The notes: generated by a model not told the origin, from the letters alone. A stretch of 64,000 nt of DNA from Rhodoferax lacus (GCF_003415675.1 NZ_QFZK01000004.1:1-64000), one strand, 5' to 3'. Numbered from the stretch's first letter, positions 17,225-25,479 are shown. Numbers and translations: made by a program.

Positions 17225-17830
17225 TTAGTGCTGCCCGTCCTTGAGCGGGTCCAGGCGCTGGCCGCGCAGCAGGGCAATGGGCGAGGCCCAGTAGATCTGC
17301 ACGTTGTGGAAGGGGTCCAGCAGGATCTTGCAGGCCCAGGCCAGGCCCCAGGACGGGCTGCGGATGAAGAACAGGTGCAGGGTGCGAAACAGCAGGCCAC
17401 CCACCCCGAGTGCCAGCCACATCAGGCCCACGTCATGCAGATAGCCTGCCACGCCTACAGCCGGGGCAATCAGGCCCAACAGACTGGGGCTCAGGGCCAG
17501 CAACACCGGCAGGGACAGCCAGACGGCAATCAGGATCGCCTTGCGCCGCATGTTGAAGCCCACCTTGATGTCTTCCTTGTGCGCGTAGCTGGTGTCATTG
17601 ATGTGGTCATAGCCACGCGGCTCAAAGAAGATGTGGCCGCTTTGGCGTGTCACCATACCCACCGCCCAGCCGACGATGCCAGCGGACGCGGGGTCCACAA
17701 ACAGCAGCGCATAGGCCACCAGAAAGCTGCAGGCGCTCACCAGATGCAGGGTCTGGTTGATGCGGCATTGGTGGTAGTAGCGGTGGTCATCCCACTGCAG
17801 TTGTTGAATTTGCTTCCAGAATGAAACCAT
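17225..17830 (-). CDS. Multi-pass membrane protein, possibly Mpo1-like
   Basis: A 201-aa integral membrane protein that I do not recognise with confidence. It starts MVSFWKQIQQLQWDDHRYYHQCRINQ, has about four hydrophobic segments (near 28-55, 95-125, 135-150), and carries a conserved-looking His-rich loop QSGHIFFEPRGYDHINDTSYAHKED. The spaced His residues recall Mpo1/DUF962 dioxygenase-like proteins, but this is only a resemblance. Its promoter has two Pho-box pairs and a TTGATCTGGCGCAA element. A decayed copy of its first 25 codons together with the same promoter lies at 25179-25377. A phosphate-starvation role, maybe with lipids, is inferred. Confidence 0.7.
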   Translation of the reverse strand: MVSFWKQIQQLQWDDHRYYHQCRINQTLHLVSACSFLVAYALLFVDPASAGIVGWAVGMVTRQSGHIFFEPRGYDHINDTSYAHKEDIKVGFNMRRKAILIAVWLSLPVLLALSPSLLGLIAPAVGVAGYLHDVGLMWLALGVGGLLFRTLHLFFIRSPSWGLAWACKILLDPFHNVQIYWASPIALLRGQRLDPLKDGQH

Positions 17831-17861
17831 GCGAATTCCCCTTGGTGAATGACAAAAGGCC

Positions 17862-17932
17862 AATGTAGGAACGCTGTGTGACGCATCGGTGAATCGCCTT
17901 GTGAAAGAGCGATGACTATTGCGCCAGATCAA
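17862..17932 (-). promoter_or_regulatory. Tandem Pho-box promoter of the 17.2-kb membrane protein gene
   Basis: Reading on the minus strand: TTGATCTGGCGCAA (17932-17919), then AGTCAT (17917-17912), TTTCAC (17906-17901), ATTCAC (17894-17889) and CGTCAC (17883-17878), spaced 11, 12 and 11 bp. A 10-bp spacer leads to a -10-like TACATT (17867-17862). This is the expected layout of a PhoB-activated promoter. The same arrangement recurs at 25307-25377. Confidence 0.6.
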
Positions 17933-18048
17933 TCGCAACAGAGTCAGTGGCGAAACCTGCACCGGGCTGTGCACAGAACATGTATGGATAAAGCGGCCCG
18001 CGCCGCATGCTTACTGCCTACAATTTAAAAAACAGAGAGGGCGTCAGC

Positions 18049-19065
18049 ATGAATCATCCAAGAAGGCGGCTTCTGGCCTTGTTGTGGCTGGCGGCTTCTG
18101 CGGGTCCTGCGCGGGCGGCGAACCTGCACAGGGTGGCGGTCTCCGTGCCCGGGCCCGGCAATCTGCTCTTTCTTCCCGTTACATTGGCCCAGAAACTGGG
18201 CTTTGACAAGGCCGAGGGTATCGAGCTCGATATCCGTTATGTGGGCGGCGGGCCGCAGGCCTTCCAGGAAATGCTGGAACGCAATACGGATTTTTCGGCC
18301 GGCGGTTTTGCTGCGCTGGGGCTGCAGCGCGCCAGCGGCAAGCCGGTGGTGTGCATCGCCCCGATTTCGCGTGTGCCGGCCTATACGCTGCTGGTTCGCA
18401 AGCAACTGGAGCGCCAGGTGCGCAGCGTCAAGGACCTGTCCGGAATGGTGCTGGGGGTCAAGGGCCATGTGCCGGGGGGACGCTCCACCACGCAGTTGTT
18501 TGTGGAATATGTGCTGCGTCAGGCGGGCGTGGCGGTCGACCGCGTCAACTTTGTGGCCGTGGGCCAGGCCTATGACAGCCAGCATGCGGCCCTGGCCAGT
18601 GGCACGGTGGACGCCATCATGGGCGATGAGCCCTTTGCCACGCGATTGGTGGGCGAGAAGGTGGCCTTTGTGCTGGCCGACTTCCACGACCTGGCTGCCA
18701 CCCGCAAGTTGTTGGGAGGACTGTTCCTGAACGGCCATTTGGCCACCCGCGAAGATTTCATTGCCAGCCGGCCGGATACCGTGGCACGGATGGTCGCCAC
18801 GCTCACGCGCACGCTGGTCTGGATTGCGGCGCATACCGCCCGCGAGGTGGTGGAGGCGCTGCAGGTAGAGGATGCCGAGGCGCGCGCAGCCCTGCTTTCC
18901 GTACTCGGCCAGCACAAGGACATCTATTGCCCTGACGGAAAGTTCTCGCAGGAGCAGGTGGCCACAGCCAACCGCTTTCTGCATGCGGCGGACAGGAGTG
19001 AGGCGGTGCAGGCGCTGCAATTGGGCAGCATCGTCAACAGCCAATGGGCCGGCAGCGCGCCCTGA
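18049..19065 (+). CDS. Solo periplasmic binding protein (NitT/TauT type)
   Basis: A 338-aa secreted binding protein of the NMT1/SsuA-like group. It has a signal peptide (MNHPRRRLLALLWLAASAG...ARA), then VAVSVPGPGNLLFLPVTLAQKLGFDKAEGIELD, the usual opening of this fold (quoted in parts), and GGPQAFQEMLERNTDF. The start at 18049 has AGAGAGGG upstream. No ABC permease or ATPase is adjacent. Instead, 21 nt downstream lies a GGDEF/EAL protein with a periplasmic sensor region, so the pair probably forms a ligand-sensing unit. The ligand is unknown; alkyl sulfonate- or nitrate-like compounds and thiamine precursors are typical of the fold. Confidence 0.82.
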   Translation: MNHPRRRLLALLWLAASAGPARAANLHRVAVSVPGPGNLLFLPVTLAQKLGFDKAEGIELDIRYVGGGPQAFQEMLERNTDFSAGGFAALGLQRASGKPVVCIAPISRVPAYTLLVRKQLERQVRSVKDLSGMVLGVKGHVPGGRSTTQLFVEYVLRQAGVAVDRVNFVAVGQAYDSQHAALASGTVDAIMGDEPFATRLVGEKVAFVLADFHDLAATRKLLGGLFLNGHLATREDFIASRPDTVARMVATLTRTLVWIAAHTAREVVEALQVEDAEARAALLSVLGQHKDIYCPDGKFSQEQVATANRFLHAADRSEAVQALQLGSIVNSQWAGSAP

Positions 19066-19086
19066 GTACGCGCTGAACATAGCACC

Positions 19087-21789
19087 ATGAAGACCTTCCA
19101 CCGCAGCAGCCTGCGTTACCAGCTTTACGCACGCCTGATGGCGGCCTTTGTGTTTGTCGCGGTGTTTGGCGGCATGGCCCTGTTGTCGGGCTACCAGGCC
19201 CTGATTCAACGGTCGGCAGATGCGTCGGCAGAGGGTTCCCTGCGCCATGTCGAACACAGCCTGGAGCAGCTCAGGTCCAGCTGGCAAAAGAATGCACAGG
19301 CGGTGAAGGTGCATATCGATTTCATGCGCATTTTTGGCGAACCCTCCAACGACGCGGCCTGGCTGCGGCTGCGTGCCTATTTCGCCAGCCTGGAGGGCAC
19401 GGTGGGCAAGTTTCCCTCTGGCGCGGTGACCAGCGCAGACGGCAGCGTGCTGTTTGCGTTCGGGCCGGATGGCCAGGCCTTCGGCAAAGTCGTGGATGGC
19501 ACCGCCAGGCTGCCGGAGTGGTACTACAGCGCAGCGCACCGCGCCGCCTTTGCACTGGTCACCTCGCCCCTGTGGCTGGGGCAGCAGGGCAATGGCCGGT
19601 TGGTGCTGCTGCAGCCCCTGGACAGCGGTGTGCTGGGTGCCCTGGCGCCCAAGGATGTGCGCCTGCTGCTGGCACTGAACAATCGGGTGCTGGGCAGCTC
19701 GCGTGGCTCCATGGACGAGACTGCCACCGTCACCATGGACTACAGCGGACGCGTGGCCTTTGATGCCATAGAGGCCGAGCAGCGCACGCTGCAGCTTTTC
19801 GGCTCAGACCCGGCGGCACCGCAGTTGCTGATCCAGCACACGGTGAGCGAGCCCATTTCCAAGCCCCTGCTGCTGCTGTCCGTGACCGCCTTGTTGGCGC
19901 TGTTTGCGGCCATTTTGTGGATATCCATTGGTCAGTGGTCGGCCAAGATCGCACAGCGCATTGAGCACCTGTTCAGGGCCTCCGAGATGTTTGTCGCCTC
20001 GCACCAGCTCAGTGAGCCTCTGCTGCAGCGTCTGGCGCTGGCCAGCGCACTGCCGGACGAACTCGCCCAGGTGGCGCAATCCTCATTGGCGCTGATGCAC
20101 AGCATCGAAGTGTTTGACCAGGAGCACTTTGCTTACCTGCAGACCCTGGATCTCCTGGAAGAGGGCGTGGTGGAGATCGATGCCCAGGGCGTGTTCCTGC
20201 TTGCCAGCCCGGGCTGGACGCGCCTGACCGGCATGCAGGTGGACTGTGGGCGCGACCTGATTTTTGAGGCCGTGCACCCCGAGGATGAACCCGACTTCCG
20301 CAAACAGCTGGAGCAGCTGACCACGGGTGCCAAGTCCAGCCTGGTGGGGCGCTTGCGGCTGCGCCAGCTGGACCGCAAGGACCTGTGGGTGGAGTACCGG
20401 TTCATCGCCGGTGAAGGGCGGCAAAAAAAGCAGACCAGCGTGCGCGGCGTGCTGCGCGACATCACGCAGAGCTATCTGCTGGAAAAACACATCTCCCATA
20501 TGGCGTTGCACGACGCGCTGACCGAACTACCCAACCGCATCCTGTTTGAGGACCGCGCCACAGTGGCCCTGCACATGGCGCAGCGCAAGGGCAACAAAGT
20601 GGCTGTGGGCTTTGTGGATCTGGACCATTTCAAGAACGTGAACGACCAGCACGGCCACAAGGCGGGCGACCAGATGCTGGTGGCACTGGCACAGTCGCTG
20701 CGGGCCTCCCTGCGGTCTGGCGATACGCTGGCGCGCTGGGGTGGGGACGAATTCGTGGTGCTGCTGACCGATCTGGCCCAGTCGAGCGATGGACGCGACG
20801 TCATGGCCAAGTTTGCCGCCAGCTGTGAGCAGCCCATGCTGATTGACGGCAACCAGTTCAACATCACCTGCAGCATGGGCGTGGCAATCTTTCCGGATGA
20901 CGCGCAAACCGTGGAGGCCCTGCTGTCCCAGGCCGACCGCGCCATGTTCTTCGCCAAGGAGCAGGGCCGCAATACCATCCGCTTTGTCTCCGACATGGCC
21001 GACCGCGATCAGGAGCGCCGCGCACTCTACATCCAGAACAAGCTGGCCAAGGCCATCAAGGGGCAGGAGCTGCGGGTCTGGTTCCAGCCCATCGTGGACG
21101 CACAGACCCGCAAGGTTGTTGGCTGCGAGGCGCTGGCGCGCTGGCATGACGACACCTATGGCTGGGTGTCACCGGCCACCTTCATCCCCATGGCGGAAAA
21201 CCTGGGGCTCATCCGTGAGCTGGGCCACCAGATCTGGATACAGACGGTGGAGAGCATGCAGCGCTGGAAGCGCCTGGGCATCGCACTGCGGGTGGCGGTG
21301 AATGTGTCGCGGCGCCAGCTGTTCATACCCAGCTTCACCGCGGATCTGCTCGATGACCTGGCGGCGCTGGACCTGTCGCCCGCCGACATTGACCTGGAGA
21401 TCACCGAGAGCGTGGCCATGGAGGACGCCGAACACACCACCAAGCGCCTGCTGGAGCTCACCGCCTCGGGCTTTGGCATTGCCATTGACGACTTTGGCAC
21501 CGGCTACTCCTCGTTGTCGCAGCTGCATGACATGCCCGCCACCAAGGTGAAGATCGACATCTCCTTTGTGCGCCGTGTGCACTTGCCCCAGGGCGAGCAG
21601 CTCATACAGGCCATTGTCAAGATCGCCTCCGCCTTCGAGCTCAGCACTGTGGCCGAGGGGGTGGAAGACGAGGCAACCGCGGCCCTGCTGTGCGCGCTGG
21701 GCGTGCAGAGCCTGCAGGGCTACCACTTCGCCCGGCCCATGGATGCCGACCTGTTTGAGGCCTATTTACTCGAACGCAAGGACGCGTAA
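19087..21789 (+). CDS. Membrane GGDEF/EAL cyclic-di-GMP protein with periplasmic sensor
   Basis: A 900-aa signalling protein. TM1 lies near residues 17-40, a periplasmic region of about 210 residues follows, and TM2 is near 258-280. Next come a PAS domain (about 345-465) and a GGDEF domain with intact WGGDEF (about 552), so cyclase activity is plausible. The EAL domain has CEALARW (about 679), ITESVAMED and DDFGTGYSSL (about 800), so phosphodiesterase activity is also plausible. It makes and/or breaks cyclic di-GMP. Cotranscription with the binding protein upstream suggests the ligand-loaded protein docks on the periplasmic region. It is followed by the convergent phoX terminator. Confidence 0.92.
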   Translation: MKTFHRSSLRYQLYARLMAAFVFVAVFGGMALLSGYQALIQRSADASAEGSLRHVEHSLEQLRSSWQKNAQAVKVHIDFMRIFGEPSNDAAWLRLRAYFASLEGTVGKFPSGAVTSADGSVLFAFGPDGQAFGKVVDGTARLPEWYYSAAHRAAFALVTSPLWLGQQGNGRLVLLQPLDSGVLGALAPKDVRLLLALNNRVLGSSRGSMDETATVTMDYSGRVAFDAIEAEQRTLQLFGSDPAAPQLLIQHTVSEPISKPLLLLSVTALLALFAAILWISIGQWSAKIAQRIEHLFRASEMFVASHQLSEPLLQRLALASALPDELAQVAQSSLALMHSIEVFDQEHFAYLQTLDLLEEGVVEIDAQGVFLLASPGWTRLTGMQVDCGRDLIFEAVHPEDEPDFRKQLEQLTTGAKSSLVGRLRLRQLDRKDLWVEYRFIAGEGRQKKQTSVRGVLRDITQSYLLEKHISHMALHDALTELPNRILFEDRATVALHMAQRKGNKVAVGFVDLDHFKNVNDQHGHKAGDQMLVALAQSLRASLRSGDTLARWGGDEFVVLLTDLAQSSDGRDVMAKFAASCEQPMLIDGNQFNITCSMGVAIFPDDAQTVEALLSQADRAMFFAKEQGRNTIRFVSDMADRDQERRALYIQNKLAKAIKGQELRVWFQPIVDAQTRKVVGCEALARWHDDTYGWVSPATFIPMAENLGLIRELGHQIWIQTVESMQRWKRLGIALRVAVNVSRRQLFIPSFTADLLDDLAALDLSPADIDLEITESVAMEDAEHTTKRLLELTASGFGIAIDDFGTGYSSLSQLHDMPATKVKIDISFVRRVHLPQGEQLIQAIVKIASAFELSTVAEGVEDEATAALLCALGVQSLQGYHFARPMDADLFEAYLLERKDA

Positions 21790-21818
21790 GCCGCCCCCAG
21801 CGCCATGGCCGCAAGGCC

Positions 21819-21856
21819 AAAAAAAAGGCGGGCGGCTGCATATGCAACCGCCCGCC
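21819..21856 (-). terminator. Rho-independent terminator of phoX
   Basis: On the minus strand a long GC-rich hairpin (21856-21827, arms of about 13 bp with one mismatch around a small ATAT loop) is followed by eight T. It lies 18 nt after the phoX stop. Confidence 0.9.
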
Positions 21857-21873
21857 CGGTGAGGTCCCGCGGT

Positions 21874-23838
21874 TTAACCCAGCTTGACGCCGCCCACGTC
21901 TGCCGTCAGGTAGCCCACGGCCGCGCCGAAGCGGTCCTTGTAGTTGGCGCGCACCAGCGGGTCCAGCGTGGCCTGGACCTTGCTGTGCAGCTTGGCATTC
22001 CAGTCACCGGGGTGCTGGAAGTTGGAGGTGATGTACATAAAGCCGTTCAGATCGTCCACTACACCCAGGCCGGTGGCCTCGGCGCCCGAGGGCATGGACA
22101 TCAGGCGGCTGAGTTGCTTGGTGTCCACGTTGTAGGCCCAGACAAAGTTGTTCACGTGGGTGCCGCTGTCTTCACCGATGAAGAGGGTACGCAGCTTCTC
22201 CGAGAACTTCAGGTTGTCGGGGTTGGAGATCTTGTCCGGGTTGGCCAGATTGCCCAGGGCATCGGGGGCGATGTCTTCACCCACCAGCATGGCACGGGTG
22301 TTCATGGGAACCCACTCGCTCGGGATGGCAGCACCGGCCTGGTCCACCTGGCCACCGCCCAGGTTCAGGGCAAACACGCCACCGGCAATCAGGGCCTTGT
22401 CCAGGGCAATGCCGCTGGCTTCACTCCAGCCCTTGCCAGTCTTGACCATGGAGTCCTGGATGTTCTGCAGCGCGGAGTAGGCCACCTTGTCCTTGATGTT
22501 GAGCGTGGTGCCTTCCATCTTGGAGAAGCCCATGCTGCCACCCATCAGGTAGGCGTAGCGGTGGGTTTCCAGGAAGGCTGCAGCCTTTTCCATGCCGGGC
22601 TTGACCTTGATCCAGTTGGCCGTGCCGTTGTAGAACACCTTGGTGAAGCTGGCGTCCTTGGGGTCGACCTTGAGTGCGGTCATGATGTCCGAGGGCTTGA
22701 GGGTGTCGGCCATCTTCTCGATCTCGGCGCTGGTGGCATGTCCCAGCTTGATCCAGCTGACCTTGGCACCGGCATCTGCCGGGTTGATGGAGAAGCCGCT
22801 GCCCAGCTTACCCACATACAGGGTGCCGGCAGACAGGTTCTTTTCCTTGTCGGCCACAAACATGAACAGGCCGCTGTTGGTGTAGTCGTCGCCCATGAAG
22901 ACGGTGCGGTTGTCGGGCATGACTTGCACCAGCTCGTGCGAGATGCGGCCCATGCAGAAATGCTTGACCAGGGTGCCGGTGCCGTCGGGGTTGACAGTCA
23001 CTTCGGGCAGGTGGCCGTAGTGGTAGGGGTTGGCCACGGTCTCGTCGCCGAACAGGTTTTTGCTGAAGGACTTGAAGAGCTTGTTCTCGGAGATGAAAGG
23101 CGCATCGGGCTCGTACTCTTCGCTCGACAGGTGGGTGTTCCAGGGTGACAGGCTGGAGCCGCAGGTGATCCACAGGCCCTGTGCCTGCGAGGTGTCCACG
23201 TTGTGGTATTTCACCAGGCTGAGCTTGCCGGTGGCGGGGTCCTGGTCGAGCGTGAGCACGGCAATCGGGGAGGGCAGTGTGCCGTAGGTGTCGGCACCGC
23301 CTTGGTCGGTGTTGGTGTACTCAAACTGCACCACGGCAAACACCGTGTTGCCCTTGACGCCCTTGACGCTGGCAGTGGGCAGCTTCAGCAGCGAGGTGCC
23401 GTCCGGGCAATCCGAGAAGAATTGGCGCTCCTTGCCGGCCACCGACTTGTCCATGATGGGGCGGTTGAAGATGTCCACATAGGCGCCGGCCAGCGTGGTG
23501 CCACCCTTGCCGTCCGGCACCTGGTCACCGGTGATGAAGAAGGGCTGGTAGGCCAGCTTGTAGGCGCGCGTGCTGCCGTCTGCCAAGGTGACCTGCAGGC
23601 TGGAGGCCACGGTGGTGGTGGCCATGGCTGCGGCGTTGGCCAGCGAGGGTGCGGCCATGCCGGTGAAGGCAGCCGAGGCAAAGGCGGCGCTGGACATGCC
23701 GCCTGCGGCCATGGTGGTGCCACCGCTGGCACAGCCGGCCAGCAGTGCGCTGGTGGACAGGGCGCCCAGGGGCAGCATGGGGGCGGCGGCAAAAAATTTG
23801 AGGGCGGTACGGCGCGAGGGCATGTTGGAAGCGGACAT
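21874..23838 (-). CDS. phoX: PhoX-family alkaline phosphatase (DUF839)
   Basis: A 654-aa secreted protein of the PhoX family, Ca/Fe-dependent alkaline phosphatases that release phosphate from esters outside the cytoplasm. The N-terminus has a twin-arginine signal, SRRTALKFFAAAP, followed by LLAGCAS, which could also be a lipobox. Family traits include SSLSPWNTHLSSEE, GRISHELVQVMPDNRTVFMGDD and DNLKFSEKLRTLFIGEDSG. I choose 23838 as start, putting the RR motif about 9 residues in. A two-repeat Pho box and a -10-like TAGGAT stand upstream, and a strong terminator follows. Confidence 0.93.
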   Translation of the reverse strand: MSASNMPSRRTALKFFAAAPMLPLGALSTSALLAGCASGGTTMAAGGMSSAAFASAAFTGMAAPSLANAAAMATTTVASSLQVTLADGSTRAYKLAYQPFFITGDQVPDGKGGTTLAGAYVDIFNRPIMDKSVAGKERQFFSDCPDGTSLLKLPTASVKGVKGNTVFAVVQFEYTNTDQGGADTYGTLPSPIAVLTLDQDPATGKLSLVKYHNVDTSQAQGLWITCGSSLSPWNTHLSSEEYEPDAPFISENKLFKSFSKNLFGDETVANPYHYGHLPEVTVNPDGTGTLVKHFCMGRISHELVQVMPDNRTVFMGDDYTNSGLFMFVADKEKNLSAGTLYVGKLGSGFSINPADAGAKVSWIKLGHATSAEIEKMADTLKPSDIMTALKVDPKDASFTKVFYNGTANWIKVKPGMEKAAAFLETHRYAYLMGGSMGFSKMEGTTLNIKDKVAYSALQNIQDSMVKTGKGWSEASGIALDKALIAGGVFALNLGGGQVDQAGAAIPSEWVPMNTRAMLVGEDIAPDALGNLANPDKISNPDNLKFSEKLRTLFIGEDSGTHVNNFVWAYNVDTKQLSRLMSMPSGAEATGLGVVDDLNGFMYITSNFQHPGDWNAKLHSKVQATLDPLVRANYKDRFGAAVGYLTADVGGVKLG

Positions 23839-23884
23839 GGTGGTGAATTCCTTGGGGCAGAGGTTCAGGTGAAAAGCAAGCGCC

Positions 23885-23917
23885 ATCCTAGAAAGTCAAT
23901 GTGATGGTTTGATGACA
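23885..23917 (-). promoter_or_regulatory. Candidate Pho box and -10 of phoX
   Basis: On the minus strand TGTCAT (23917-23912) and CATCAC (23906-23901) start 11 bp apart. After a 10-bp spacer comes TAGGAT (23890-23885). This is the classical PhoB-activated arrangement, 47 nt before the phoX ATG. PhoX genes are known members of Pho regulons. Confidence 0.7.
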
Positions 23918-23935
23918 ATTCCGTGGCGAAGGCAT

Positions 23936-23960
23936 AAAAAAACCCGGGCAAGCCCGGGTT
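23936..23960 (-). terminator. Rho-independent terminator of the porin gene
   Basis: Perfect 9-bp arms AACCCGGGC/GCCCGGGTT with a 2-nt loop, followed on the minus strand by seven T. It lies 34 nt after the porin stop and upstream of the phoX promoter, keeping the two units separate. Confidence 0.9.
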
Positions 23961-23994
23961 ATTAAACCTTGGATACTAACTAACGGAGATCGAT

Positions 23995-24963
23995 TTAGAA
24001 GGTGTACTTCGCGCCGATTTCCATGACGTCGCCCTTGTTGTTGGTGTCGTTCAGGCCGCACAGGTCCAGGAAGAAAGTCATGTTCTTGAAGGGTGTGTAG
24101 CCCAGGCCGACTGACCACTCGCCGTAGGTCTTGGTGCTGGTTTCGCGGTTCTGGAAGGCCGCGCCAATGTCGAACTCACCCATCACATGGGTCACGGCCA
24201 CGCCGGTGTAGTTGGTCTTCACGTTCTTGAGTACATCGGTGGCGGTTTCAGAAACAGCCAGGCCAATCACCTTGGTGTTGCCGAACTTGTAGGCAGCCGT
24301 CAGACCGGTGACGTTCTTGGCCGTGTTGGCGGTGTAGGGAGAGTCGCTGATGTACTTGGCCACTTCGCTGTAGCCCAGGCCGATGCTGAGGTCGCCCAGC
24401 TTGTACATGCCCGAAATGGCTGCGCCGTGGTTGCCGTCGTTTGCGGCGGCGTTGTTGTTGGCGGTCAGGTCCACAGCAAAGGTCAGGTCACCGATCGTGT
24501 TCAGGTATTGCAGGTGGCGGCCGTCGTTGGAAGAGGCAGGCTCAGTGACAAATGCCTTGTCGCCATGGGCCACGCCCAGGGCTTCAATGACGTTGTCTTC
24601 AAAGTAGGTGTCAAACTGGCCCACGGTGAAGCGGCCAAATTTCTTGCTGGCAATGCCGAAGCGGGTGTCGTCGGTCTGCACGGGGTTGTTGTCGACGATG
24701 GGGTCGTAGTCGACTTCGATTTCACCGAAGATGGAGATATCGTCGTTGATGATGCGGGTGGCCTTGATTTCGATCTGGTTCAGGCCCTTGCCGATCAGGC
24801 TGGGCTGGCTGGTCTCGCCCTTGGCATCCTTGATGGTCTGGTAGTAGGCAGCAACGTCCACGTTGACTTCGAACTTGGTGTCGGTGCCCACAGCGAATTC
24901 AGCGGCAAAAGAGGGTGCAGCCAGCGCAACCAGTGCGAGGGCGATAGAAGATTTCTTGAACAT
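23995..24963 (-). CDS. Outer-membrane porin, probably phosphate-starvation induced
   Basis: A 322-aa general porin of the betaproteobacterial type. It has a signal peptide (MFKKSSIALALVALAAPSFA), many alternating beta strands, FGRFTVGQFDTYFED (matching the usual GxxxxGRQ-like strand) and a C-terminal Phe (KYTF) for outer-membrane assembly. Short for a 16-strand porin, but within range. Its promoter has four 11-bp-spaced Pho-like hexamers, and it sits just upstream of phoX, so it likely admits phosphate or organophosphates. Anion preference cannot be read from the sequence. Confidence 0.88.
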   Translation of the reverse strand: MFKKSSIALALVALAAPSFAAEFAVGTDTKFEVNVDVAAYYQTIKDAKGETSQPSLIGKGLNQIEIKATRIINDDISIFGEIEVDYDPIVDNNPVQTDDTRFGIASKKFGRFTVGQFDTYFEDNVIEALGVAHGDKAFVTEPASSNDGRHLQYLNTIGDLTFAVDLTANNNAAANDGNHGAAISGMYKLGDLSIGLGYSEVAKYISDSPYTANTAKNVTGLTAAYKFGNTKVIGLAVSETATDVLKNVKTNYTGVAVTHVMGEFDIGAAFQNRETSTKTYGEWSVGLGYTPFKNMTFFLDLCGLNDTNNKGDVMEIGAKYTF

Positions 24964-25039
24964 TTATTTACTCCAAACGGGTTCAGTTGATAAGTCACAT
25001 CCGATAACGACATAACGGGATGGAGTCTCTCGTTGGTCT

Positions 25040-25078
25040 GTGACAAGTCCGTGTAACCGATATGAAGAAACTGTGACG
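25040..25078 (-). promoter_or_regulatory. Candidate double Pho box upstream of the porin
   Basis: Minus-strand hexamers CGTCAC (25078-25073), CTTCAT (25067-25062), TTACAC (25056-25051) and TGTCAC (25045-25040) start exactly 11 bp apart. They end 76 nt before the porin ATG. The spacing is regular and the first and last units are near consensus. Confidence 0.65.
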
Positions 25079-25128
25079 TTGCGTACGCGCGACGTGCTGC
25101 GAAGGTGGCTTCAGGATGGGGCGGTGGT

Positions 25129-25188
25129 GGCTGCAAACGCAGCCCCCCGCAGGAATCCGACAATGCCTTCGGGTGCCCGCAGGCGCTC
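25129..25188 (-). pseudogene. Relic of a CYTH-CHAD gene 3' end
   Basis: On the minus strand this 60-bp piece encodes ERLRAPEGIVGFLRGAAFAA in one frame. It nearly matches the C-terminus of the intact CYTH-CHAD gene (27508-27563), with only a few base changes. It is joined to the start of another gene relic through the shared 10-mer GAGCGCCTGC (25188-25179). The rest of the gene is absent. Confidence 0.75.
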
Positions 25189-25253
25189 ACCAGATGCAGG
25201 GACTGGTGGTCATCCCACCGCAGTTGTTGGATTTGCTCCCACAATGTACGCAT
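25179..25253 (-). pseudogene. Relic of the 17.2-kb membrane-protein gene, 5' end
   Basis: From ATG 25253 on the minus strand it reads MRTLWEQIQQLRWDDHQ-SLHLVSAC, clearly related to the start of the 17.2-kb protein (MVSFWKQIQQLQWDDHRYYHQCRINQTLHLVSAC, spoken of here in parts), with nine residues lost. It then runs into the CHAD relic at a shared 10-bp sequence. The reading frame stays open through the porin promoter but encodes nothing recognisable. Confidence 0.75.
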
Positions 25254-25306
25254 GGTTTCCCCTTGGAGCCAAAGGGGTGGACGGGCGTGCGCTTGCATAC
25301 CATGCC

Positions 25307-25377
25307 AATGTAGAAATCGTGTGTGACGTACCGTTGAAAGCCGGTGTGAAACGGCGATGACGATTGCGCCAGATCAA
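25307..25377 (-). promoter_or_regulatory. Duplicated Pho-box promoter before the relic
   Basis: Minus-strand order: TTGATCTGGCGCAA (25377-25364), CGTCAT (25362-25357), TTTCAC (25351-25346), TTTCAA (25339-25334), CGTCAC (25328-25323), spaced 11, 12 and 11 bp, then after 10 bp TACATT (25312-25307). The geometry is identical to 17862-17932, so it is a copy of that promoter and now drives only a relic. Confidence 0.6.
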
Positions 25378-25416
25378 ACGTACGGGACAGGTCGGCCAGA
25401 GGGCCATGCCATAAAC

Positions 25417-25454
25417 AACTGCGGGGCCGTGCTGTGCAGCGCGGCCCCGCAGTT
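25417..25454. terminator. Strong hairpin between relic promoter and lipoprotein gene
   Basis: Perfect 13-bp arms AACTGCGGGGCCG/CGGCCCCGCAGTT around a 12-nt centre. It lies 25 nt after the lipoprotein stop (minus strand). No clear T-run follows on either strand, so it may act as a weak terminator or RNA-end stabiliser. Confidence 0.5.
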
Positions 25455-25479
25455 ACTACACCCAAGGGAGCGTGCCGGT

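Noticed and set aside
24795-25253. Minus-strand frame from 25253 into the porin as a real gene
   Set aside because: After the two relic pieces it reads through the porin promoter and out of frame into the porin, with no recognisable protein.
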